DNA from: Saprospiraceae bacterium
Lineage (GTDB): Bacteria; Bacteroidota; Bacteroidia; Chitinophagales; Saprospiraceae
Reading direction: 5' to 3'
Length of the DNA: 64,000 bases
NCBI GenBank assembly: GCA_016718505.1
Contig: JADKDE010000002.1
Location: 1 to 64,000 of the forward strand
Positions 10,369 through 18,962 of the stretch are shown here, one piece after another. Position 1 is the first letter of the stretch, and each line of letters opens with the position of its first letter. The position numbers and the translations under genes are program-made. Below the pieces are notes generated by a model. The model made no database searches, was not told the origin of the DNA, and saw only the letters and a list, made by a program, of their open reading frames with translations.

Positions 10369-13341
10369 ATGAAAAAAATAACCAATACAGCATTGATAAT
10401 AAATAATATATATATATTAATTATTATTATGTTTTTAGCACCCTCCGCACAAGGGTATGCAAAGCGAGATCCAATAATTTGCCAAGGTATGGTGAATTTT
10501 TCCTTGGATGAAAATTGTCAAGGAGAGGTAAACTTATCTCATGTTTTGGTCGGTGGCCCTTATCCACAATGGGCTAATCTGATATTGAGATTAAAGGATG
10601 AAAACGGCAATATCATCCCTTCTAATATCGTTGGGCGCAACCATGTGGGCGATACGCTGACCTTTGAAGTTTACGATCCAACTGTTCAAAATACGTGCTG
10701 GGGAAGAATCTTGGTCGAAGATAAAATTCCGCCTAGATTAATATGTCCAGCGAATACTACAGTTACATGTCAAAATGGAATTCCTGCCCCCACTGTGAGT
10801 GGATTCCCTAATGGATTAACGCTTGGTATCAATCTTCAATGGAATGCTCTGGGTCATTTTGTGGCAAACGCAGGAACCATCGATGCTTGTTCTAATACTA
10901 CATTGACCTTTACAGATACGGAGGAGAGTTTTCCGTGTTCAGATTTACTTCGATGGAAAGTTGTTTCGCGAGTTTGGACGGTTAGAGATATTTATGGAAA
11001 TATTGGCACATGCACACAGTTTATTACGCTAAGAAAGGCGACTATTGGGGCTATAAATTGGCCTAGGAATTATAATGATGTAGATTTACCTGCATTGCCA
11101 TGCCTAGGAGCTTGGGATTCAAACGGCAATGGATATCCAGATATCAACGAAACGGGATCACCCAGCAATGCCGGTTGCAATATCCAGTGCAGCCATGTAG
11201 ATCAGATTATCAATGTCTGTTCAGGTAGCTATAAAGTACTGCGAAGATGGATTTGCCTAGACTGGTGTACTGGGATATCAGATACGAGAATCCAAATAAT
11301 CAAAGTGGAGGACAAGACCCCTCCTAATGTGTTGGCACCTGGGGATAGAACCATCAGTACAGACCCTAATGGCTGCTTTGCACATACACTTTTAATGCCA
11401 GCCCAAATTACCGATGCTTGCGCCAATATCAAACGCGTAACCATAACAGGAACAAATGCAGCTGGGCAAAGCTTGAATTTTGTGTTGAATCAAAACGGAG
11501 GTTTTGTTTATAATCTAGCGATGGGCACTCATCGTATAAGGTATGAAGCAGAGGATTCGTGTGGTAATATAGGGTTTGCAAATATGTACCTTACAGTTAT
11601 AGATCAAACAGCCCCCGTTGCGATTTGTAAATCTTATTTGACCATAGGATTGGGTCAGGACGGAAGAGGCAGGATAAAGGCGATCGATTTCGACAATGGG
11701 TCTTATGATAATTGTGGCATCGTTCGAAGAGAAGTAAGGAGAATGTCGGTTGCTTGTGGTCAGTCGGCAGTTTTTAGAGATTCTGTGGTCTTCTGTTGCA
11801 ATGATGTAAATAAAAAAATACCCGTCATATTGAGAGTATGGGATCTTGCAGGGAATTTCAACGATTGCATGGATACCGTTTTGGTTCAAGATAAGCTTTT
11901 GCCTTCTTTGGTGTGCCCACCAGATATTTCAGTGGATTGCAGATTTTTATTTGATATAAATAATTTGAGCCAATTTGGAACTGTAGTAAATGGCAATCTT
12001 GGTGAAATTCAGGATTCAATCGTACTAAGCAATGGCCGATTTGTTGGCTATGATGGAGTGGCTTCTGATAATTGTCAATATACTTTGAGTACTTCAACTT
12101 CTACGAATATAGCTTGTGGTGTGGGAAGGATCCAAAGGGCTTTTACAGCCACAGACCAAAGTGGACAAGCCAGAACTTGTGTCCAGAATATCAATATCAC
12201 GGATACAGACCCATTTTCACTCAATGACATTACATGGCCTAGCGATTACCAAACGAGTACTTGCGGGGCGTCCTTGGATACAGCAAATATTCCATTTCCT
12301 TATAAAAAACCTCGGTGGAGAGAGGACATTTGCGCTGTTGTAGGAGCAGGATATGAGGATTGGGTATTTGATTTGGAAGCTGGATGTAGAAAGATCATCA
12401 GAAGGTGGAAAGTAATCGATTGGTGCAGAAAAAATGCATCTGGACAACATATCATCTATACACATGACCAAATTATTAATGTAATTAATTCCAAAAAACC
12501 AGTATTTGATGATTGTCCAAGGAATTTGGTTTTCTGCCCTGACAATGATGGTTGTGATGGATTTCCTTTGGTATTGAAGACCTTTGCCACGGATGATTGT
12601 ACCCCAAAGGACCAACTGCGATATACATACAGCATAGATTTATTCAAAGATGGTACCATAGATTTAAACGGTGCTAGCTCAGATGCTCGGGGTTTATATC
12701 CTCTAGGCACACATAAAGTCACTTGGAGAGTGGAAGATGGTTGTGGAAATCAATCCTTTTGCGAGCAATTTTTCACGGTGCGAGAATGCAAAAAGCCGTC
12801 ACCCGTCTGTTTGGTCGATGTTATTTTTGAATTGATGCCAACGGGAATGATTCAGGTATGTGCCCGTTCTTTGGTTTCAAAATCTACATTCGACAATTGC
12901 ACCCCATTCGAGAAGCTGAGATTTTCATTCAGCGCGGATCCCAATGATTCTTGCAGGATTTTTACTTGCGCAGATTTAAACTGGAATATCCTTCAGGTTT
13001 GGGTCACAGATGAAGCCGGCAATCAAGATTTTTGCGAAACGGTTATTTTGATACAAGACAATATGCGTATGTGCCCAGACGCATCGTTGGTGATAAAGGT
13101 AATCTCCAGACCAGCCAACTTCAACCTTTGGATAAGGCGACGGTCCAAGTCTCAACTGATGGAAGGACTTTCAATGCACAAACAAATTCCAGCGGCAATT
13201 TTAGTCAGGATAGATATCAACAAAGATCATAGGGTTACAGCCAGCGACTTAGTAGAACTTCGAAAATTGATTTTATTGAAAATTGACCAATTTACCAGGA
13301 ATACTTCTTGGCGATTTATAGATAAAAATACAGATTCTTGA
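10369..13341 (+). CDS. Main open frame of the HYR/dockerin-like protein
   Basis: This 990-residue frame holds the signal peptide, all the HYR-like modules and the dockerin-like DINKDHRVTASDL segment. About 35 residues near 905-945 (SRPANFNLWIRRRSKSQ) are read out of frame, between two compensating slips. The last residues before the stop at 13339-13341 are also past a slip. Start at ATG 10369 because the signal peptide begins there and no upstream start is in frame. Confidence 0.75.
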   Translation: MKKITNTALIINNIYILIIIMFLAPSAQGYAKRDPIICQGMVNFSLDENCQGEVNLSHVLVGGPYPQWANLILRLKDENGNIIPSNIVGRNHVGDTLTFEVYDPTVQNTCWGRILVEDKIPPRLICPANTTVTCQNGIPAPTVSGFPNGLTLGINLQWNALGHFVANAGTIDACSNTTLTFTDTEESFPCSDLLRWKVVSRVWTVRDIYGNIGTCTQFITLRKATIGAINWPRNYNDVDLPALPCLGAWDSNGNGYPDINETGSPSNAGCNIQCSHVDQIINVCSGSYKVLRRWICLDWCTGISDTRIQIIKVEDKTPPNVLAPGDRTISTDPNGCFAHTLLMPAQITDACANIKRVTITGTNAAGQSLNFVLNQNGGFVYNLAMGTHRIRYEAEDSCGNIGFANMYLTVIDQTAPVAICKSYLTIGLGQDGRGRIKAIDFDNGSYDNCGIVRREVRRMSVACGQSAVFRDSVVFCCNDVNKKIPVILRVWDLAGNFNDCMDTVLVQDKLLPSLVCPPDISVDCRFLFDINNLSQFGTVVNGNLGEIQDSIVLSNGRFVGYDGVASDNCQYTLSTSTSTNIACGVGRIQRAFTATDQSGQARTCVQNINITDTDPFSLNDITWPSDYQTSTCGASLDTANIPFPYKKPRWREDICAVVGAGYEDWVFDLEAGCRKIIRRWKVIDWCRKNASGQHIIYTHDQIINVINSKKPVFDDCPRNLVFCPDNDGCDGFPLVLKTFATDDCTPKDQLRYTYSIDLFKDGTIDLNGASSDARGLYPLGTHKVTWRVEDGCGNQSFCEQFFTVRECKKPSPVCLVDVIFELMPTGMIQVCARSLVSKSTFDNCTPFEKLRFSFSADPNDSCRIFTCADLNWNILQVWVTDEAGNQDFCETVILIQDNMRMCPDASLVIKVISRPANFNLWIRRRSKSQLMEGLSMHKQIPAAILVRIDINKDHRVTASDLVELRKLILLKIDQFTRNTSWRFIDKNTDS

Positions 13342-14189
13342 CAGCTTCGCCTTTGTTAGAGGATTTCAATGAAAAAATCGATATTCAAAGTGAAACAGGA
13401 GTCTTCTCTGATGCGAATTTTGTGGCTATAAAAATTGGTGATGTCACAGGCGATGCCAAAACTCAGGCAAGCGAAGGGTTGGTCGAAGAAAGGACCTCCG
13501 TGGATACCAGTCTGTGGGGGATAGAAGATAGGGCAATGCCTGGACAGAATACTGAAATGAGAATTCCAGTCTATGCGCCAAAAATGAAAGTTCAAGGATA
13601 TCAAATCAGCTTGTTTTACAATTCATTTATTATGAATGTGAAAGGCATCGAAGCAGGCAAACATTTGATAGGTTCAGAAAATTATTCCATTGATGATAAA
13701 AATGGCGTCGTCAGGATTCAATACAATCAAAACGAGAGCCTAAATAATACCAGCGATGATCCAGCTTTCTACCTAGTTGTTAAAAATATCGTTGGGGTTC
13801 CTTCGATACGGCAGCACATTTGGATGGCCAAAGATGAGATGGAAAATCTCTTCATATACGAGTCTGGCGTCTTGTTGGCGAACCAAATTGAATGGCAAAA
13901 AGCCAAGGACAAGGACTATCCAATTCCATTTATTTTATACCAGAACCAACCTAATCCGTGGATTTCAAATACGATCATTCGATTCAGCCTCCCATATACC
14001 ATGGAAGCAAAATTATCGATTTATGATGTCACGGGTAAAACAATAAAAACTTTTGAAAATGTATTTGAAGCAGGATCGAATAAGGTCATGCTCAAGCGCG
14101 ATGAGCTCCCTGACTCTGGGGTGATTTACTATCAATTGGAGGCAGGGGAGTTCAGAGATGCCAAAAAAATGATTTTGCTGGATAAGTAA
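13338..14189 (+). CDS. C-terminal open frame of the HYR/dockerin-like protein
   Basis: This 283-residue frame begins with a TTG that is not a real start. It carries the second dockerin-like loop (DANFVAIKIGDVTGDA), a cohesin-like region (RIPVYAPKMKVQGYQISLFY) and the sorting domain (PFILYQNQPNPW, SIYDVTGKTIKTFE, GVIYYQLEAGEF, KKMILLDK). It belongs to the preceding frame and has no signal peptide of its own. Confidence 0.7.
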   Translation: MTASPLLEDFNEKIDIQSETGVFSDANFVAIKIGDVTGDAKTQASEGLVEERTSVDTSLWGIEDRAMPGQNTEMRIPVYAPKMKVQGYQISLFYNSFIMNVKGIEAGKHLIGSENYSIDDKNGVVRIQYNQNESLNNTSDDPAFYLVVKNIVGVPSIRQHIWMAKDEMENLFIYESGVLLANQIEWQKAKDKDYPIPFILYQNQPNPWISNTIIRFSLPYTMEAKLSIYDVTGKTIKTFENVFEAGSNKVMLKRDELPDSGVIYYQLEAGEFRDAKKMILLDK

Positions 14190-14213
14190 TTTTCCACGAA
14201 AAAGACTTTCATT

Positions 14214-14246
14214 CAAAGGGGCTAAAGAAAGGTTTAGCCCTTTTTG
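14214..14246 (+). terminator. Rho-independent terminator
   Basis: AAAGGGGCTAAA pairs with TTTAGCCCTTTT across the loop GAAAGG and is followed by a T run, 25 bases after the stop at 14189. A strong, classical terminator. Confidence 0.85.
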
Positions 14247-14436
14247 AATCTTTGCATTTAGACACTCGGTTTTGACATTTGTTGGGGCCTCCTTTTACCT
14301 TCCAGCGGCCCATTTTTCCTTGCGAAAATGTGGCAAAATATTCATTTAGGTTACCCTAAAAAAGCCTACCTGATTTGCAAAATGTTACACAAAGTAATCT
14401 GCGTGAATCCCCAAATCGGTTATAATTGGTTGTATT

Positions 14437-14540
14437 GGGCGTATCCCTCGTTTTACTCGGGTCGGTGTCTTTCAGACTCGCTATTCGCTCGGTGTTTCAC
14501 ACCAGCCTTCGGCTGCCTTCCAGCCACCTTACGCATTGGC
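14437..14540 (+). repeat. Dispersed hairpin-chain repeat, family A, copy 1
   Basis: GGGCGTATCCC...TTACGC aligns over its whole length with the reverse complement of 50084-50196. It forms a chain of short stems: GTCT-ttc-AGAC, GGTGT-ttc-ACACC and CAGCC-ttc-GGCTG. In the other copy the middle stem is GGTGC-ttt-GCACC, a compensatory T-A to C-G change. Open frames crossing it (14328-14543, 14426-14608) are products of its GC-rich sequence and are not called as genes. Confidence 0.7.
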
Positions 14541-15082
14541 TAGGTTTTCTAGGTCAGATGCATTTTTTTCCTTCCTTTTTTATCCCTCTTATGCTAGTTT
14601 TCATTTAAAATTGGACAAGCTTCCCTAAAGACAGAAAACAATTTTATATTACGATATTCAAAAAAAATTTTCAAATATTTCTTGCAAATTAAAAATTACC
14701 GTATATTGCTAAAGGAAATTATCTCTTTAGGAAAGAAAAAATATGTATCCTCTAATGTATGTATAATGATGTTTATATGTAATTAAAATGATATCAATAA
14801 GTTATAATTGATATTATGGATAATTTATATATTTTTAATGAGAGGATATTAACGCATTCTAATTAGTTTTTCTGCACGAAATCAATCAATAACTATTAAA
14901 GTTTTAGGGATATGGGAAATTTTTATAAAATTATTTGTTCAATTGCAATCGAATTTTACTCCCTCTAGAATTTTTGGGCAAACCGACCAAAAAAATGAGA
15001 AAAGGAAAGATGAGAAGTCAAATTTGACTGGAAAGGATACCTTTTGCCATTAAAATATTTATATTTTAGTCTTTTTACAGAC
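14541..15082. other. AT-rich intergenic region, no gene seen
   Basis: No coding frame of quality and no RNA gene is visible. Noted: the hairpin CTAAAG...CTTTAG near 14713-14734, and a 13-base string TACCGTATATTGC (about 14698) that recurs upstream of the Rpn gene near 52211. A weak TTG plus TATATTTTAG combination just upstream of 15083 may be the promoter of the next gene. Confidence 0.4.
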
Positions 15083-15478
15083 ATGAAAAAATTATTCGTA
15101 TCGGCTTTACTGTTTTCAATGTTTTTTATTTTTTCAAACGAAACGTTGGGTCAAGAATTCTATAGAGTTTCAGTAGTTAAATCTTCATCTGATTTTTCGA
15201 CAGTTAGATGCTATATTCCAAGAGAAAAGGTGAGAGCAGATATAGTTTTTGATGAAGATTTCACTAATAATCAAACAAATAAAATGTCTTCAACTGAAGA
15301 TAAAGCAAGAGTTGAGTCCATTGGAAATGTATTTAAAGGAAAGAAAATTGTTCCAAATGGGAAATGGATTAGTAATAATTGTTTGGAGATTTTGGTGCAT
15401 GAAATAAAAAAAGATGAAATTATGGATTTAGTTAATGAAATATTTGATTTGGGTCAAGTGAAATTAGCCATTGACTAA
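15083..15478 (+). CDS. Small secreted protein of unknown function
   Basis: I do not recognise the family. The start at ATG 15083 gives MKKLFVSALLFSMFFIFSNETLGQ, a clean signal peptide with Q at the expected cleavage site. The alternative upstream start at 15044 would only add residues before it. The mature part is about 108 residues, with one Cys in RCYIPREKV and one in NNCLEIL, and ends in a helical KKDEIMDLVNEIFDLGQ segment. It has no sorting domain and may be periplasmic or secreted. It sits 62 bases upstream of giant adhesin 2 in the same direction, so a shared transcript is possible. It might be an N-terminal inhibitory or helper module of the adhesin, but nothing in the sequence proves that. 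Confidence 0.65.
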   Translation: MKKLFVSALLFSMFFIFSNETLGQEFYRVSVVKSSSDFSTVRCYIPREKVRADIVFDEDFTNNQTNKMSSTEDKARVESIGNVFKGKKIVPNGKWISNNCLEILVHEIKKDEIMDLVNEIFDLGQVKLAID

Positions 15479-15607
15479 GTAAATTTTATTCATTTCATGA
15501 ATTTCAATTGTAATATTTGAATTAGGAAAATATAATTGTTATGAAAATAATTATCAATATCATGCAAGCGAGAATATATTGGATTTCGATTATTAGTATT
15601 ATTTTTA

Positions 15608-15621
15608 ATATATATATATAT
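15608..15621 (+). repeat. (AT)7 dinucleotide tract in the signal-peptide coding region
   Basis: Fourteen bases of alternating A and T lie 67 bases after the ATG at 15541. As written, the frame from the ATG does not join the main frame of the adhesin. Removing exactly one AT unit joins them and gives IIFNIYISTAQNTGYG, a sensible signal-peptide end. This is what a slipped-strand switch would look like, although an indel error is equally possible. Confidence 0.6.
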
Positions 15622-16049
15622 CTACAGCACAAAATACTGGATACGGATCAGGTACCAATGCAAACTATGGGAACCGATGTGATAATCCAGTTCTAATAAC
15701 TTTACACCCAGAATGTAGTAACGATGCGAATAATCCTGGTCCGGGTTCTCAATATGGTGGGCATTATCAATTTCTTGTAGGGACTGCAGGGTCTTATTAC
15801 GATTTAACTGGAAATGGTAATAACGTTGGGGCTGAGAGTACATGTGCAGGTACTGATGCAAATGACGATGTCGTTTGGGCTCGGGTTTGTCCAAATTCTA
15901 CTTCAATAACCATTACAAATCAAACCTCTTATACAGGACCTGCTGGTAACAGTGCGATTGAATATACATTATTTACAGGAAGTTGTGGGGCATTATCACA
16001 GGTCACTTGTGGAACAATTAGAGAAGATGGAACTGCAGTCCTTACTGGC

Positions 16050-17891
16050 TTGACTGCAGGTCAATGTTATACTGTGATGCTCTCCAAACCAGATGGCATT
16101 TCTTCTCTTAGTCAAATTAACGCATGTTTTACAAGTAATGATGCAACAGTCTCAAATCCATATGATGATTGTTCAAACCCACTTATTGCTACCACAGGAA
16201 CTATTTATGATTTAAATGTTGTAAATGCAACATTTAATTCTGCCCAGGCTACAAACATGTGTGGTACAGGATCAATTGAAAATGATATCTGGGTAAAATG
16301 GTGCGCTCCAAGCGATTGGCCTGTTGGTCAAAGAGTTTATGTTCATAACTATGATTTGCAATGTAATTCGACCCAAGGACTACAAGTTTCTGTATATGCT
16401 GCTAATACGAATTGCCCATTCAATGCCGGGTCTCCAACCGTTGATTGTGCAAATCCAAATGATGTAGTAAATTTTTATACTGATTGGGTCGCAGCAGCCA
16501 ATCAGTGTTATATGATTCAAATTGATGGATATGCAGGTAGTGCATGTTATTCTAAATTAATAGTTAATTCTATACCTTTACCATGCAGTCCACCTAGTGT
16601 TACCATATCGGGAGGAGGGACTTATTGTACTGGTAGTAATATATCATTGGGTGCAACAGGAGGCGGAACTTATTTGTGGGCTGGACCAAGTGGATATAGT
16701 TCTTCTATCGCAAACCCTGTTAGAACTAATGCTACTTCTGGAATGTCAGGTGTTTATACAGTTTCAGTCACAACCGCAGGATGTACATCAACAGCATCGG
16801 TTACGGTTACTGTCGGCAACATTTCAATAACCTCTTCAATTGTTCAACCTACCTGCGGCTTAAATAATGGCGCAATAAACGTCAGTCCAGTTGGAGCAAG
16901 TTATATTTGGACAGGTGGCTTAAGTGGAAGTAATCCAACAAATGTTAGCCCAGGCACTTACACTGTTACCATAACACAAGGTAGTTGTTCCTCATCTTCG
17001 AGCTTTGTGGTTTCTGCTTCCTCAAATACTGTCGTTGCTGGGATATCAGGTAACCTAACTATTTGTCCTGGCGGCTCGACCAATTTGACAGCTACAGGAG
17101 GGGCTAACTATACATGGAGTAATGGGCGAACTACAGCCGGAAATAATATAACCGCAATTGGTACATATACTGTTACAGTAACCAATGCTATAGGCTGTAA
17201 GAGCACGTCAAGTGTGTCAGTAGCTCAAGCTATTACAACTGCGACAATAAGCGGGTCGACGACGATGTGTGCGGGGGTTGGGGGCAGCACAACCTTGACA
17301 GCTTCTGGTGGAGGTACTTATGTTTGGAACAGTGGAAGCATAACTGCTGCCAATAATATAACTGCAGCAGGAACCTATACCGTAACAGTAACCAACAGTG
17401 GTTGTACGAGTACAGCTCAATCTACGGTTACCTTAACCACAATAACGGCAACAATTAGTGGAGCCACGACGATGTGTGCTGGAGTTGGTGGCAGTACAAC
17501 CTTGACTGCCTCTGGAGGAGGTACCTACGTTTGGAGCAGTGGGGCAGTTACAGCTGCAAACAATATAACTGCTGCAGGAACCTATACCGTAACAGTAACC
17601 AACAGTGGTTGTACGAGTACAGCTCAATCTACGGTTACCTTAACCACAATAACGGCAACAATTAGTGGAGCCACGACGATGTGTGCTGGAGTTGGTGGTA
17701 GTACAACCTTGACTGCTTCTGGAGGAGGTACTTACGTTTGGAGCAGTGGGGCAGTTACAGCTGCAAACAATATAACTGCCGCAGGAACCTATACCGTAAC
17801 AGTAACCAACAGTGGTTGTACTAGTACAGCCCAATCCACAGTAACCTTAACGACAGTAACGGCCGCAATTAGCGGGGCGACGACGATGTGA
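16050..17891 (+). CDS. Open frame inside giant adhesin 2: N-terminal region and first Ig-like repeats
   Basis: The frame really extends upstream to the signal peptide; 16050 is only its first internal ATG. It carries the Cys-rich region (DDCSNPLIATTGTIYDLN, ENDIWVKWCAPSDW), two SprB/Ig-like modules, and three 207-bp repeats with MCAGVGGSTTLTASGGGTY. It ends at TGA 17889-17891, where every sister repeat has a Cys codon (MC-GG), so the stop is a point change in an otherwise continuing frame. Confidence 0.65.
   Translation: MTAGQCYTVMLSKPDGISSLSQINACFTSNDATVSNPYDDCSNPLIATTGTIYDLNVVNATFNSAQATNMCGTGSIENDIWVKWCAPSDWPVGQRVYVHNYDLQCNSTQGLQVSVYAANTNCPFNAGSPTVDCANPNDVVNFYTDWVAAANQCYMIQIDGYAGSACYSKLIVNSIPLPCSPPSVTISGGGTYCTGSNISLGATGGGTYLWAGPSGYSSSIANPVRTNATSGMSGVYTVSVTTAGCTSTASVTVTVGNISITSSIVQPTCGLNNGAINVSPVGASYIWTGGLSGSNPTNVSPGTYTVTITQGSCSSSSSFVVSASSNTVVAGISGNLTICPGGSTNLTATGGANYTWSNGRTTAGNNITAIGTYTVTVTNAIGCKSTSSVSVAQAITTATISGSTTMCAGVGGSTTLTASGGGTYVWNSGSITAANNITAAGTYTVTVTNSGCTSTAQSTVTLTTITATISGATTMCAGVGGSTTLTASGGGTYVWSSGAVTAANNITAAGTYTVTVTNSGCTSTAQSTVTLTTITATISGATTMCAGVGGSTTLTASGGGTYVWSSGAVTAANNITAAGTYTVTVTNSGCTSTAQSTVTLTTVTAAISGATTM
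17236..17890 (+). repeat. Coding tandem repeat, 207-bp units
   Basis: Three near-identical units spaced 207 bp encode the 69-residue module TTMCAGVGGSTTLTASGGGTYVW ... GTYTVTVTNSGCTSTAQ, with the start of a fourth at the TGA. These are Ig-like beta-sandwich modules of the adhesin stalk. The unit is two codons longer than the 201-bp units further on. Confidence 0.65.
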
Positions 17892-17909
17892 GCAGGGAGC
17901 AGTACATTA

Positions 17910-18962
17910 TTGACAGCTTCGGGTGGTGGTACCTATGCATGGAACAATGGAGCAGTGACGGCAGCAAATAATATTACCACAGCAGGGACATATACCGTGA
18001 CAGTTACAAACAACGGTTGTACTTCATCTGCACAAAGTATTGTTACAGAAACTACTTTGATGGTAAACGCAGGCCCAGACAAAACAATTTGTGGAAGCAA
18101 TAATACCTCTATCGGTGCTGATCCTATCCCGACCATAGAAGGAGCTACTTATATTTGGAGTAGCGGTCCAAGTGGGACAATAGATTTATCAGGAGGAGGG
18201 CAAGATCATGGATTCATTTTTGTGAATTTACCCGGAACATATACGATTAGTATTACTTCAAATGGCTGTACAACTACAGATGTGGTCGTCGTGACTCAAA
18301 TCAATGTAACCGCAACGATCAGCGGAGCGACGACCTTGTGTAGCGGCGGCAGCACGATATTAACAGCCTCAGGCGGTGGTACGTATGTATGGAGCAATGG
18401 CCCGACGACGGCGGCAAATACGGTAAATGCAGCGAACACTTATACGGTAACGGTAACGAACAATGGCTGTACAAGCACAGCCCAATCGACTGTAACGATA
18501 ACGACCACGACGGCGTCTATAAGCGGAGCGACGACCTTGTGTAGCGGCGGCAGCACGGTCTTAACGGCCTCAGGCGGTGGCACGTATGTGTGGAGCAATG
18601 GTCCTACGACGGCGGCAAATACGGTAAATGCAGCTAACACTTATACGGTAACGGTCACAAACAATGGCTGTACAAGCACAGCCCAATCGACTGTAACCCT
18701 AACAACGGTAACCGCAACGATCAGCGGAGCGACGACCTTGTGTAGCGGCGGCAGCGCGGTATTAACGGCCTCAGGCGGCGGCACCTACGCGTGGAGCAAT
18801 GGCCCTACGACGGCGGCAAATACGGTAAATTCAGCGACCACTTATACGGTGACGGTCACAAACAATGGCTGTACGAGTACCGCACAATCAACGGTAACCA
18901 TAACACCGACCGCCTCATCAGCGGCGCGACAACCTTATGTAGCGGCGGAAGCACGGTATTAA
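17910..18962 (+). CDS. Open frame inside giant adhesin 2: Ig-like repeats after the in-frame TGA
   Basis: The frame is the same as that before the TGA at 17889. It contains one divergent, longer module (MVNAGPDKTICGSNN ... GTIDLSGGGQDHG) and then 201-bp units of the type TLCSGGSTVLTASGGGTYVW. It ends after a lost base near 18915 in CCTCATCAGCGG, where sister repeats have one base more. Confidence 0.6.
   Translation: MTASGGGTYAWNNGAVTAANNITTAGTYTVTVTNNGCTSSAQSIVTETTLMVNAGPDKTICGSNNTSIGADPIPTIEGATYIWSSGPSGTIDLSGGGQDHGFIFVNLPGTYTISITSNGCTTTDVVVVTQINVTATISGATTLCSGGSTILTASGGGTYVWSNGPTTAANTVNAANTYTVTVTNNGCTSTAQSTVTITTTTASISGATTLCSGGSTVLTASGGGTYVWSNGPTTAANTVNAANTYTVTVTNNGCTSTAQSTVTLTTVTATISGATTLCSGGSAVLTASGGGTYAWSNGPTTAANTVNSATTYTVTVTNNGCTSTAQSTVTITPTASSAARQPYVAAEARY

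Larger units (their letters stand above)
10369..14189 (+). pseudogene. Large secreted HYR/dockerin-like protein with T9SS type A domain, frameshifted
   Basis: Reconstructed, this is about 1,250 residues. Residues 1-35 are a signal peptide (IIIMFLAPSAQGYA). HYR-like modules follow, marked by PPRLICPANTTVTC near 120, TPPNVLAPGDRTIS near 318, LLPSLVCPPDISVDC near 510 and KPVFDDCPRNLVFC near 707. Next come a carboxypeptidase-regulatory-like beta fold (LDKATVQVSTDGRTF, another frame), a dockerin-like segment (DINKDHRVTASDLVELRKLI and FVAIKIGDVTGDA), a cohesin-like beta region, and a type A sorting domain (LYQNQPNPW ... SIYDVTGKTIKTFE). Single-base slips lie near 13095, 13200 and 13335; the last is a missing T that would restore DFLTASPLL. 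The dockerin-like region lacks the preceding half usually found in this protein type. Probably exported by T9SS. Confidence 0.78.

Noticed and set aside
14328..14608. Two overlapping plus-strand open frames
   Set aside because: Both cross the family A hairpin repeat, and their residues are those of the repeat read in different frames. Frames of this kind recur wherever the repeat does.
14247..15082. Possible tRNA or small RNA gene in the intergenic DNA
   Set aside because: No cloverleaf, CCA end or conserved tRNA loops were seen; the GC-rich part is the family A repeat.
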